Positions 18,261-25,841 of a DNA stretch of 64,000 nucleotides are shown in pieces. The stretch spans positions 62,001 through 126,000 of the forward strand of contig CAMPBT010000002.1 in the NCBI GenBank assembly GCA_946641515.1. Reading direction: 5' to 3'. The notes beneath the pieces were generated by a model that was not told where the DNA came from, ran no database searches, and worked only from the letters and a program-made list of their open reading frames with translations. The translations under genes and the position numbers were made by a program. The stretch's first letter is position 1, and every line of letters begins with the position of its first letter. This DNA comes from UBA3210 sp002363635. GTDB taxonomy: Bacteria > Bacillota_I > Bacilli_A > RFN20 > CAG-449.

Positions 18261-18944
18261 TTAATTATTTTTATTCTCTATTCTTACAATAGACATAACA
18301 ATTATCATTACTAAGCTAAAGACAAAACAAACAATAAATCCATATATAGAAAAGGTAGGAACTCCATTCCATCTTTTTGCAGGTCCCCTAAAAGAATTTA
18401 AGATTGCCAAATAGAAAACATCAGTTAATACACCTACTGTAAAAATAAACAAATCAACAAGTATAGTAGTAGAAGCAAGTCTACTAATCTTCTTATCATT
18501 ATTATATAATCTATCTCCAAAAATCTTTCTCTCAAGCGCGATACGTTTATTAGATAAAATTCCAATAAGAGTTGATACTAATGTACTAAGGCCAGTTACA
18601 AAAGAAACAAAGCCAATAACTACCATTACATCTTTTAAGATATTCTTCCCATTAATTAAGGCAAAAGATGAACCAATTAATCCCATAACAATTAAAGTAA
18701 TCTCAGGAACAAGTTCAAATAAAGAAGTATTATTCGCTTTTCTAAATTTACCAGATAATAATAGTCCTGCGACAATTACACCCATAGAAGCAAAGAAAAC
18801 TAATTGATACCAAATTGGGCACTCAAAAAAGTTCCCCTTTTGATCAGGAAAGAAGATTTGTCCAACCGCTAAATCGCTACCACATCCTAGTGCTCCTAGT
18901 GCAGTAATAAGTAAGGCCATTAATGAATAATGCTTATCATTCAT
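18261..18944 (-). CDS. Six-helix membrane protein of unknown function
   Basis: The 227-residue protein has about six hydrophobic segments, at about 8-28, 48-66, 80-100, 105-128, 160-180 and 195-220, separated by short loops. The largest loop is basic and cytoplasmic-looking, around 130-155. I recognise no transporter or enzyme motif. It is monocistronic, with GGGGAG before the start codon and a strong terminator after the stop. Confidence 0.7.
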   Translation of the reverse strand: MNDKHYSLMALLITALGALGCGSDLAVGQIFFPDQKGNFFECPIWYQLVFFASMGVIVAGLLLSGKFRKANNTSLFELVPEITLIVMGLIGSSFALINGKNILKDVMVVIGFVSFVTGLSTLVSTLIGILSNKRIALERKIFGDRLYNNDKKISRLASTTILVDLFIFTVGVLTDVFYLAILNSFRGPAKRWNGVPTFSIYGFIVCFVFSLVMIIVMSIVRIENKNN

Positions 18945-19063
18945 ATAAAACTCTCCCCGTAAAGTTTGTATTACTTTAAATATTATTTTATACTTTTATA
19001 TTTTTTTGTTAATATGCAAAACCATTCATATTTGTTAACTTTTAATTCTTTTTGAATCATTTT

Positions 19064-19158
19064 TTGCACTTTCAAAAATTTTAAAAGTGCAATTTTTGCA
19101 CCTTATTTCCAAATATAAAGTGCAATTTTTGCACCTTGTCATTGAATAAAAAGTGCAA
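19064..19158. repeat. Operator array of GTGCAA/TTGCAC half-sites, 33-base period
   Basis: GTGCAA begins at 19087, 19120 and 19153, exactly 33 bases apart. The inverse TTGCAC begins at 19064, 19096 and 19129. Two full palindromes, GTGCAA-TTT-TTGCAC, are formed (19087-19101 and 19120-19134), inside two near-identical repeats of about 21 bases. The third GTGCAA sits inside the promoter spacer. This is a likely binding array for the helix-turn-helix of the adjacent antitoxin. Confidence 0.8.
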
Positions 19159-19170
19159 ATCAGTTATTAT
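19142..19170 (+). promoter_or_regulatory. Promoter of the mntA-hepT locus
   Basis: TTGAAT (19142-19147) and TATTAT (19165-19170) are separated by 17 bases. The GTGCAA half-site at 19153-19158 lies in the spacer, so a bound repressor would block RNA polymerase. Confidence 0.7.
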
Positions 19171-19187
19171 ATAGTTAGGTGAAGAAT

Positions 19188-19664
19188 ATGAATTTAAAAG
19201 AATTAAGAATTTCAAAATCTCTTACACAAATGCAAGCCTCTATGTTGGCAGGCATCTCTTTACGTTCATATAAAGAATATGAAAATAATAAGAATAAATC
19301 TGACTCAATAAAATATAAGTATATTTACAATGAACTATTAAAATACGGCTATATTGACGAAGAACACGGAATTTTAGAATTAGATACTATAATTAAAAAA
19401 GCTGAATTAATCTTTTCTAAATACGATGTAGAATATTGCTATCTATTTGGAAGTTATGCAAAAAATAATCCAAATGAATCTAGTGATGTAGATTTACTTA
19501 TTTCAACACAAATAACTGGTATGGCATTTTTTGGTCTAGCAGAAGAATTAAGAGAATCACTCAAAAAAAGAATTGATTTATTAAATCTAGATCAATTAAA
19601 AAACAATCCAGAATTATTAAATGAAATATTAAAGGATGGTATTAAAATATATGATAAAAGATGA
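19188..19664 (+). CDS. mntA: Antitoxin: helix-turn-helix fused to MntA-type nucleotidyltransferase
   Basis: The 158-residue protein joins an N-terminal XRE helix-turn-helix (LRISKSLTQMQASMLAGISL, about 5-24) to a minimal nucleotidyltransferase. GSYAKNNPNESSDVD fits GSx10DxD, the signature of MntA antitoxins. MntA proteins transfer AMP to a Tyr of the HEPN toxin HepT and silence it. The chosen ATG at 19188 has AGGTGA five bases upstream; a GTG three codons earlier is less likely. It overlaps hepT by 14 bases. The stop is TGA followed at once by TAA, and it is the only TGA stop I found among intact genes. The fused DNA-binding domain makes autoregulation through the upstream array likely. Confidence 0.9.
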   Translation: MNLKELRISKSLTQMQASMLAGISLRSYKEYENNKNKSDSIKYKYIYNELLKYGYIDEEHGILELDTIIKKAELIFSKYDVEYCYLFGSYAKNNPNESSDVDLLISTQITGMAFFGLAEELRESLKKRIDLLNLDQLKNNPELLNEILKDGIKIYDKR

Positions 19665-19973
19665 TAAATATTTTTTTCAAAAACTTTAGATGAGATTACT
19701 ACTATTATGAATTATTCTAAAGACCTATCAATGAATGATTTATATGATAATCCTATTTATATTGATGGTATCATATTTAGAATGATTCAAATGTCTGAGC
19801 ATATGAATAATATCTCAGAAAACTTAAAAAATAATTATCCATACATATCATGGACAAGTATTAAAGGTTTTAGAAATAAATTAGTTCATAATTATGGTGG
19901 AGTAGATTTAAAATTTGTTTATTTAGCGATCACTGAAGATATTCCAAAACTCTATAAAGATTTAAAAAGATAA
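19651..19973 (+). pseudogene. hepT: HepT-type HEPN toxin, split by a frameshift at a U7 tract
   Basis: Translation from the ATG at 19651 gives MIKDDKYFFQKL and stops at TAG 19687. The HEPN body lies in the -1 frame from about 19677 to 19973 and contains RNKLVHNY, the RX4HXY RNase motif. Read in the zero frame, bases 19671-19677 are T TTT TTT. A -1 slip there joins both parts into a 107-residue protein of normal HepT length continuing SKTLDEITTIMNYS. It may be a true frameshifted gene, a programmed or transcriptional slippage site, or an assembly error in the T7 or A5 run. If initiated at the internal ATG 19707, an 88-residue version would lack the first helix. Confidence 0.8.
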
Positions 19974-19991
19974 TTGAAAACTTATAAAACT

Positions 19992-20018
19992 GATCTTGAT
20001 TTAATTCAAGATCTTTTT
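19992..20018 (+). terminator. Intrinsic terminator of the mntA-hepT operon
   Basis: GATCTTGA/TCAAGATC around loop TTTAAT is followed by five T and TAT. Confidence 0.88.
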
Positions 20019-20037
20019 ATTTACTAAATTTCTATTC

Positions 20038-20074
20038 AAAAAAAGTACTCATAGATTATTACCTACAAGTACTT
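20038..20074 (-). terminator. Intrinsic terminator of the MATE gene
   Basis: AAAGTACT and AGTACTTT arms with an 18-base loop are followed on the minus strand by a further run of T. Confidence 0.65.
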
Positions 20075-20084
20075 TATAAAATTA

Positions 20085-21494
20085 TTATTTTGCAAGATTA
20101 TATGAAGGTTCACTTGCGAAATTTTTATTCTTATCTAATTTTTTAAATTCTAAGAAAACTAAGATAAATGTAATAATTAATGCAATCATATCTGATATTG
20201 GAGCGGCCCATAACACTCCTTCAATACCCATTCCCATAGGTAAACAAATAGTTAATGGAACAAAAGTAATTACATCTCTAACAAGTGATAAGACTGTAGC
20301 CTTGACTGGAGAAGAAATTGATTGGAGGAAAATTGAAGAAACTTTTTGAATGCATGTAAAGATAATAAGCATTAAATAGATTCTAACTGTCTTTTCTCCA
20401 AATTCAAAATATGTTTCAGGGTTAGTAGTTTTTGCACCAAACATACCAACAATTTGAGTAGGAATAGTTTGGAATAAGATAGTAGCAATTAAAGCAACTA
20501 CTATAGAAGAAATTAAAACAATGAAATAACCTTGTTTAACTCTATCATATTTTTTTGCACCATAATTGTAGCCAATGACAGGTTGAGCACCTGCAGCAAT
20601 ACCTACAACGATATTAATAACAATAGTAAAGACCTTCATGACAACTCCAACAATTGCCTGAGGATCATTAACTCCGTATTTAGATTCTCTTCCGTAACGA
20701 GCAAGAGTATTCATAGATACTACAGAAATAATAACAATGGAAATTTGAGTTAAGAATGATGATAAACCAAGTTTTAAAACAGTACCTAATTCTTTAAAAT
20801 CAGGAATAAATGATTTTAATGATAATTTAAATGTTTTTGTTTTAAATAAATATAATGATGAAATAACAAAAGATAATACTTGGCCAAGAATTGTGGCTAG
20901 AGCCGCCCCAAATAGACCCATATTCCAAACTATAACCATTAATGCATCAAAGATGATATTAAATATAGCCCCAGCAACTAAAGAAATCATCGCTACTTGA
21001 GGTGAGTTATCTGCTCTAATAATTGAATTAAGTGTAGCGGTTAAGATATAAAAAGGGAATCCAATAACAATGATAAAACCATATTCATGAGCAAGTGCAA
21101 GTGACTCAGGAGTCTTTGCCCCAAAGAAATCTAAAATATTATCAAGTAAAGGAAAACATACTGCATAAAATAGTAAAGAACATACTAAAGAAATAATAAT
21201 ACTAGTACCTACTACCTTAGGTAATTTATCTTTTTCTCCTTTGCCAAGTAATATAGACATATAGGCTGCAGCACCATCTCCAAGTACTAATCCAAAAGCT
21301 AAAGCAATAACTGTTAAAGGAAAAACAATAGTAGTCGCGGTATTACCTAATGTACCAACAGATGAATTTCCAATAAAGATTTGGTCAACGATATTGTATA
21401 ATGCGCTGACAAGTAAAGATAAAATACATGGGATAGAAAATTTAACAATCAATTTTGACATTTTTTCTGTTCCTAAAAATGTAGATGAATTCAT
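20085..21494 (-). CDS. MATE family multidrug/Na+ efflux transporter
   Basis: A 469-residue protein with twelve membrane helices in two repeated halves, the MATE layout. The N-terminal FSIPCILSLLVSALYNIVDQ and GDGAAAYMSILLGKG segments and the second-half AAGAQPVIGYNYGAK are typical of the DinF/NorM-like group of Firmicutes. It exports cationic drugs or metabolites in exchange for Na+ or H+. GGAGG precedes the ATG at 21494. The gene begins only about 20 bases after a strong terminator-like hairpin, which suggests attenuation. The 21636-22337 gene lies upstream on the same strand. Confidence 0.9.
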   Translation of the reverse strand: MNSSTFLGTEKMSKLIVKFSIPCILSLLVSALYNIVDQIFIGNSSVGTLGNTATTIVFPLTVIALAFGLVLGDGAAAYMSILLGKGEKDKLPKVVGTSIIISLVCSLLFYAVCFPLLDNILDFFGAKTPESLALAHEYGFIIVIGFPFYILTATLNSIIRADNSPQVAMISLVAGAIFNIIFDALMVIVWNMGLFGAALATILGQVLSFVISSLYLFKTKTFKLSLKSFIPDFKELGTVLKLGLSSFLTQISIVIISVVSMNTLARYGRESKYGVNDPQAIVGVVMKVFTIVINIVVGIAAGAQPVIGYNYGAKKYDRVKQGYFIVLISSIVVALIATILFQTIPTQIVGMFGAKTTNPETYFEFGEKTVRIYLMLIIFTCIQKVSSIFLQSISSPVKATVLSLVRDVITFVPLTICLPMGMGIEGVLWAAPISDMIALIITFILVFLEFKKLDKNKNFASEPSYNLAK

Positions 21495-21511
21495 TTTTTA
21501 ACCTCCTTGAA

Positions 21512-21578
21512 CAACAAAAAAAGACATTAAATGTTTTCTCTACGTCTGACGTGTGAAGAGATGACATTTAACGTCTTT
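21512..21578 (-). promoter_or_regulatory. Leader terminator or attenuator before the MATE gene
   Basis: On the minus strand a 15-base stem (AAAGACGTTAAATGT with ACATTTAATGTCTTT, one G-U pair) encloses a second short stem. Seven T follow and then the MATE ribosome binding site. There is no room for a promoter between the T-tract and the start codon, so MATE expression must read through this structure. Confidence 0.7.
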
Positions 21579-21635
21579 GTTAATCGATTTACATATGGAG
21601 TTTACCAAACAAAAAATAATCTCGTAAGCACAATT

Positions 21636-22337
21636 TTATGAAAGCGGTTCCGTCTTTTCTTTTTCCTCTTTAATATATAAGGTTATAGAATCAATAATTT
21701 CAATTTCTTTTACTACCTTTACGTAGGAAGGTGCGATAAACCAACAAAGATGCAAAGGAAGTAAGACCTTTAAACTAACTAAATATTTATTAGATTGTGA
21801 TTTTAATTTTTTTTTATCAAACAATAAATAATAAAAGAAAGATAAATGTAAAAAGAAAACGCATAAAAAAACTACAATTACTGTAAATATAAAAGTTAGT
21901 AAATAGAAATCCTCTGAATATATGATTTCCTTTGAATAACTTACTCTATATGTAAGGCCATTTAAAATAGAGATACCAAAAAAGACAAAGTAATTAAGAA
22001 TAAGATGAACATATGTTTTCTTTATATCTTTTAACAAATCAAATTTAATTTTACTAATATAGGCATAAGGTTCTACATTTTGAGAAGAAATCTCTTTTAA
22101 AATAGATTCTACGCTTAAATTATTGATTTCTTCTTCATATACTCTTCTTTTTTGAGTATTACCAAATATGAGCATACAAAAAACAATATTAACTGCTCCA
22201 ACAATAAAACAAATTAAAAAATCACTGACATGGATATATTTATCTAAGCGTATGCCTAGATAATAATAAAATGTTAAAAAGAATGTTGATATAATAAACG
22301 CTAGTAGACTAGCAATAATCCTTTTAAAAATCTTCAT
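21636..22337 (-). CDS. Multi-helix membrane protein of unknown function
   Basis: A 233-residue protein with about five hydrophobic segments, at 8-28, 40-60, 110-132, 147-172 and 192-210, and a charged cytoplasmic stretch between the second and third. The C-terminus is rich in Glu and Lys. I recognise no family motif. GGAGAC precedes the start at 22337. It may be co-transcribed with the MATE gene if the hairpin between them allows read-through. Confidence 0.65.
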   Translation of the reverse strand: MKIFKRIIASLLAFIISTFFLTFYYYLGIRLDKYIHVSDFLICFIVGAVNIVFCMLIFGNTQKRRVYEEEINNLSVESILKEISSQNVEPYAYISKIKFDLLKDIKKTYVHLILNYFVFFGISILNGLTYRVSYSKEIIYSEDFYLLTFIFTVIVVFLCVFFLHLSFFYYLLFDKKKLKSQSNKYLVSLKVLLPLHLCWFIAPSYVKVVKEIEIIDSITLYIKEEKEKTEPLS

Positions 22338-22494
22338 AAGTCTCCAAAAGACATTATTAGTATAATTAATAAATCACTCTATTCTCAACATTTTTTATAA
22401 TGATTTATTAAAATTTACGTACATTCAAGCAAGTATTGTTTTAATATATTCATTTTTATATAAAATTGTCTAATTATTTGGCGATTTTATAAAT

Positions 22495-22525
22495 AAAAAA
22501 CACCAGTACTTTTACAATACCAGTG
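22495..22525 (-). terminator. Terminator of the tRNA-Arg/tRNA-Leu operon
   Basis: On the minus strand CACTGGTA pairs with TACTGGTG using two G-U pairs, and six T follow. It lies just after tRNA-Leu. Confidence 0.75.
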
Positions 22526-22538
22526 CTAGTCTTCATTA

Positions 22539-22621
22539 TGGTGCGGTATACAGGAATTGAACCTGCACGGTCTCCCACTAGATCCTAAGTCTAGCGCGTC
22601 TGCCAGTTCCGCCAATACCGC
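22539..22621 (-). tRNA. tRNA-Leu(TAG)
   Basis: An 83-base gene with a cloverleaf: acceptor GCGGTAT/ATACCGC, anticodon stem CTAGA/TCTAG with loop CTTAGGA (anticodon TAG), a long variable arm, T-loop TTCAATT and encoded CCA. It reads CUA codons. It follows tRNA-Arg on the same transcript. Confidence 0.95.
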
Positions 22622-22637
22622 ATTTTGTATTTCGTGT

Positions 22638-22713
22638 TGGAGCGCCCGACACGATTTAAACGTGCGACCTTAACCTTCGGAGGGTTCTGCTCTATTCACT
22701 GAGCTACGGGCGC
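22638..22713 (-). tRNA. tRNA-Arg(CCG) with altered 19-56 pair
   Basis: A 76-base gene with acceptor GCGCCCG/CGGGCGC, anticodon loop CTCCGAA (anticodon CCG) and encoded CCA. The D-loop reads GTGAATAG, so position 19 is A instead of G. The T-loop reads TTTAAAT, so position 56 is T instead of C. The two changes together would replace the usual G19-C56 tertiary pair with A19-U56. Discriminator base 73 is T. It is probably functional but unusual. Confidence 0.92.
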
Positions 22714-22769
22714 ATCGCAATTAGTATTATAGCAATTAAAAACCTTTTTGAAAATAAAAAAATTTAATA

Positions 22770-22795
22770 ATTATAAAAGGTGGATTTCTCCACCT
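22770..22795 (-). terminator. Intrinsic terminator of the degV gene
   Basis: AGGTGGA/TCCACCT with a four-base loop is followed by TTTATAATT on the minus strand. Confidence 0.8.
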
Positions 22796-22805
22796 ATATT
22801 ATTTA

Positions 22806-23669
22806 TTAAATTCTATGTTTAGATAAATAGAAAATTGCCATTGTACCAGGTCCAGAATGGGCTCCAATTACTGGAGTAAGATAATCAACAAAGATTCCTT
22901 TAGATTTAAATCTCTTTTCTAATTCATTTTTAAACCACATAGCGTCATCTTGACAATCTCCATGAGCAATATAAATATATTGTTTTTCTGGTTCATCAAT
23001 AGTTTCTACTATCATCTCTATCATTTTCTTTAATGTAGCTTTTCTACCAATTACTTTACCTAAAGCTTGTAAATGACCTTCATCATCTACATGCATAATT
23101 GGTTTAATCGCAGCAAATCTTGCAACTAAATAAGTAGCCTTAGTTATTCTTCCCCCTCTATATAAATAAAACATCTCATCTACTGTGAATAGATGAGACA
23201 TTCTTAACTTATTAGCTTCAATGAATGATGCAACGTCTTCAAGTGATTCTCCTGAATCTCTGAATTCGCATGCATATGTTAATAATAGTCCTTGGCCAAG
23301 TGTTGCGCTTAATGAATCAATAACGATAATCTTTCTATCTGGATATTTTTCTTCTAAATTCTTTTTTGCAACCATTGCGTTTTGGTATGTACCACTTAAT
23401 CCACTTGAGAATGCTAAGTAAATAATATCATTTCCTTTTTCAAGTTCTTTAGTAAAGGCTTCTTCAAAAGTAAATGTATTAATAGAACCAGTAGTAACAT
23501 TTTCCTTTCTTCTTAATGCTGCATATACTTCTTCCATAATTTGTTTATTAGAATTTTTATATTCTTTACCATTAATGAAGAATGAGAGAGGAATGATTGT
23601 TACATTCTTTTCTTTTGCCATTTCATCTGTGTAATTTGAACCTGTGTCTGAAAAAATTTTGTATGCCAT
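22806..23669 (-). CDS. DegV family fatty-acid-binding protein
   Basis: At 287 residues with the DegV landmarks FSDTGSNYTDE (about 6-16), TGSINTFTFEEAF, LAFSSGLSGTYQNA (about 87-100) and a C-terminal IGAHSGPGTMAIFY (about 268-281). DegV/FakB proteins hold a fatty acid in a buried pocket and present it to the FakA kinase for phospholipid synthesis; no fakA is in view. A clear GGAGG precedes the ATG. Single gene with its own terminator. Confidence 0.92.
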   Translation of the reverse strand: MAYKIFSDTGSNYTDEMAKEKNVTIIPLSFFINGKEYKNSNKQIMEEVYAALRRKENVTTGSINTFTFEEAFTKELEKGNDIIYLAFSSGLSGTYQNAMVAKKNLEEKYPDRKIIVIDSLSATLGQGLLLTYACEFRDSGESLEDVASFIEANKLRMSHLFTVDEMFYLYRGGRITKATYLVARFAAIKPIMHVDDEGHLQALGKVIGRKATLKKMIEMIVETIDEPEKQYIYIAHGDCQDDAMWFKNELEKRFKSKGIFVDYLTPVIGAHSGPGTMAIFYLSKHRI

Positions 23670-23916
23670 AAGTAAACCTCCTAGATTTCTTGACCTTAAT
23701 TTATCATTAAGAATTCATTTTGTTAATACCTTTTTTCCCTACTATTTAATCTGCTTTTGGTAGAATTATTATTTTAGTCGTAGAGTTAGTTTTTTTGTGT
23801 CTACAAATAGTAGGGTTGCGCGTAACATAGGCGTTTTTAAGCTTTTAAAGATTTCGTTTTTAGTAAAAATTTGCCTCTCATTTTCTTCACATGTAAAATA
23901 AAAGTAGCTAAAGTTC

Positions 23917-23949
23917 TTGACTAAAAATACTACTTGAATTATATTCAAG
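23917..23949 (+). promoter_or_regulatory. Promoter with palindromic operator over the -10 box
   Basis: TTGACT (23917-23922), a 17-base spacer and TATATT (23940-23945) form a near-consensus promoter. The perfect palindrome CTTGAAT-TAT-ATTCAAG (23933-23949) covers the -10 box, a likely autorepression site for the XRE gene that starts at 23952. The rest of the gap back to 23670 shows no gene. Confidence 0.8.
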
Positions 23950-23951
23950 AT

Positions 23952-24572
23952 ATGAAAACAGAAGAAGAAATTAGACATACGATAGCTTCAAACCTATCTT
24001 TCTATCGCAAATTAAACAACATGACTCAAGCTCAAGTTGCGGAACTTTTATCATACTCAGATAAAGCTATCTCAAAATGGGAAAGAGGAGAAGCTGCTCC
24101 AGATATCTATATTCTTACAGCGTTCGCGGAAATCTATCATGTTTCAGTTAATGATTTATTATCAGAAAAGAAATTAAAGAAATTACCTTCATCTAGAAGA
24201 AATCATTTCTTAATTACTTCTCTATCTGTAGGATTATGTTGGCTAGTTGCAACAATCGTATTTGTCGCATTGCTTTGGATAGGAAATGGTTCTACTTGGT
24301 TAAGTAGATGGTCATATATGCCTTATATCTATGCAATCCCTGCTTCATTTATTGTTACTCTAGTATTTAATAAAATTTGGGGAAGAAGAAAATGGTCAGT
24401 AATTCTAGTTTCTGGAATTATTTGGGGTGTTGGTCTAGCTTTAGAAAGGTCTACATCAGGATATATGGAAGGAGCATGGCTCTTCTATATCATTTGTATT
24501 CCAGTAGAAATACTTACATTGCTTTGGTACTTAATTGTTAGAAAAGGCAATTCAAAATATACACAAGGTTAA
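23952..24572 (+). CDS. XRE regulator with four C-terminal membrane helices
   Basis: The 206-residue protein has an XRE helix-turn-helix (about 10-65; LNNMTQAQVAELLSYSDKAI, then SKWERGEAAPDIYIL). A basic linker leads to four membrane helices at about 85-107, 118-138, 145-165 and 172-195. This is a membrane-tethered regulator type common in Firmicutes. The ATG at 23952 lies six bases after the -10 box and no SD is visible, so the mRNA is probably leaderless. A TTG six codons earlier lies inside the promoter and is unlikely. It ends at a bidirectional terminator. Confidence 0.85.
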   Translation: MKTEEEIRHTIASNLSFYRKLNNMTQAQVAELLSYSDKAISKWERGEAAPDIYILTAFAEIYHVSVNDLLSEKKLKKLPSSRRNHFLITSLSVGLCWLVATIVFVALLWIGNGSTWLSRWSYMPYIYAIPASFIVTLVFNKIWGRRKWSVILVSGIIWGVGLALERSTSGYMEGAWLFYIICIPVEILTLLWYLIVRKGNSKYTQG

Positions 24573-24608
24573 AAAAATGCTCTGAAGAACTAACTTCAGA
24601 GCTTTTAT
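24573..24608. terminator. Bidirectional terminator
   Basis: GCTCTGAAG/CTTCAGAGC around loop AACTAA, with an A-tract before and a T-tract after, serves the converging XRE and GGDEF genes. Confidence 0.88.
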
Positions 24609-25798
24609 TATCTACTTACAATATTATATTTTTCTTTAATTTTCTCTTTATTTTTATACATATTTTCATCTGCTCTTTGGAAGACTTCATTGTATGAAGT
24701 ATTGCTTAAGTGCTTCGCGCTTCCAATAGCCACAGACAAAACAAGAGTTTGCTCTTCAAAAATGATTTCTTGATATGCAAATCGTTCTTCAAATTTATTT
24801 AATAATGTAGGTAAGTTTTCATAATCTTCATTCGCGCATATTGCAACGAATTCATCTCCACCAGTATGGAACAATCTACTATGTTCAAAAATAGAAGGTA
24901 ACTGATGACCAAATTCAATAATTAATTGGCAACCATATCGGTGTCCTAAAGTATCATCAGTATGTTTTAAGCCATTTAAATCCATTACTACTACAGCATA
25001 TTTATTTAATTCAACTTGTTTCTTTTCAATCTTAATAAGATATTCATAATATGCTCTTTCGTTTCCAAGTCCTGTTAAGATATCTGTATTATTAGTTCTA
25101 ATCATATCGTTACGGTTTCTTTCAACTGCACCGATATAGATAAATAAGAAATAAATTAAACACGCTAAGACAATAGTAGTAGATAAGTTTTCTGTATCAT
25201 AATACATCTCTGCCACTGATGAGAAAATTGTAAAGAAGAAGATAATACCAGCTAAAAGAATATTTCTAGTTCCAGATCTATAATATTTAATAGTAAGAAC
25301 TACTGCAGCATATATTAATAATACAAAACATAATAAAGGGGAATAATATCTAAAGAACAATACTTTTCCAGCTTTCCAAGAATTTTCATAAATAACAAAT
25401 GTTAGATTATTAAAATATGTTTGAACGTAAATTGGAACAGTTAGAGCAACTAGTCCTACTAAAATCCAGTTCCACTTGGATTTTGCAGCTAACTGAATAA
25501 ATAACAATACTAATGTTGGTCTAAGACAATAATTGATGAAAGACAAAGTCTTTCTCATATTGTCTCCTCCATACTTATTATATTTACTTACCGCTTCACT
25601 AGTAGAATAACCAATTCCACTTAGCTTAGCCTCCATATGAACAGATATTGATAAGAAAATAGAAACACCAATAATAATATAGAAATATATTCTAGTCCTA
25701 TCTTTAATCTCCTTAGATAAAAGGACTGCTAAAAATAGTGCTACTCCTGCAAATAGCAAGTTAATGTTTTCGAGTAAAAATTCAAAGACAGTATCCAT
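24608..25798 (-). CDS. Membrane-bound diguanylate cyclase (GGDEF)
   Basis: A 396-residue protein with about seven membrane helices in the first 225 residues and a GGDEF domain from about 235. DILTGLGNERAYYE (239-252), MDLNGLKHTDDTLGH (272-286) and intact GGDEF (313-317) mark an active c-di-GMP synthase, at least by motif. I see no RxxD inhibitory site directly upstream of GGDEF and no EAL or HD-GYP partner in the window. The membrane part may sense a signal. It is transcribed apart from the downstream gene. Confidence 0.9.
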   Translation of the reverse strand: MDTVFEFLLENINLLFAGVALFLAVLLSKEIKDRTRIYFYIIIGVSIFLSISVHMEAKLSGIGYSTSEAVSKYNKYGGDNMRKTLSFINYCLRPTLVLLFIQLAAKSKWNWILVGLVALTVPIYVQTYFNNLTFVIYENSWKAGKVLFFRYYSPLLCFVLLIYAAVVLTIKYYRSGTRNILLAGIIFFFTIFSSVAEMYYDTENLSTTIVLACLIYFLFIYIGAVERNRNDMIRTNNTDILTGLGNERAYYEYLIKIEKKQVELNKYAVVVMDLNGLKHTDDTLGHRYGCQLIIEFGHQLPSIFEHSRLFHTGGDEFVAICANEDYENLPTLLNKFEERFAYQEIIFEEQTLVLSVAIGSAKHLSNTSYNEVFQRADENMYKNKEKIKEKYNIVSR

Positions 25799-25841
25799 AC
25801 TACACCTGAACTTTCTTCCCCCAAAAATATTATAAGAATTA

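Noticed and set aside
19087..19158. Possible small CRISPR array (about 21-base repeats, 33-base period)
   Set aside because: Only two full repeats and one half; the spacers are about 12 bases, too short; the repeats are palindromic operators and no cas genes are present.
23769..23978. A 69-codon minus-strand frame opposite the XRE promoter
   Set aside because: It has no SD, runs antisense to a clear promoter and gene start, and has no protein-like pattern.
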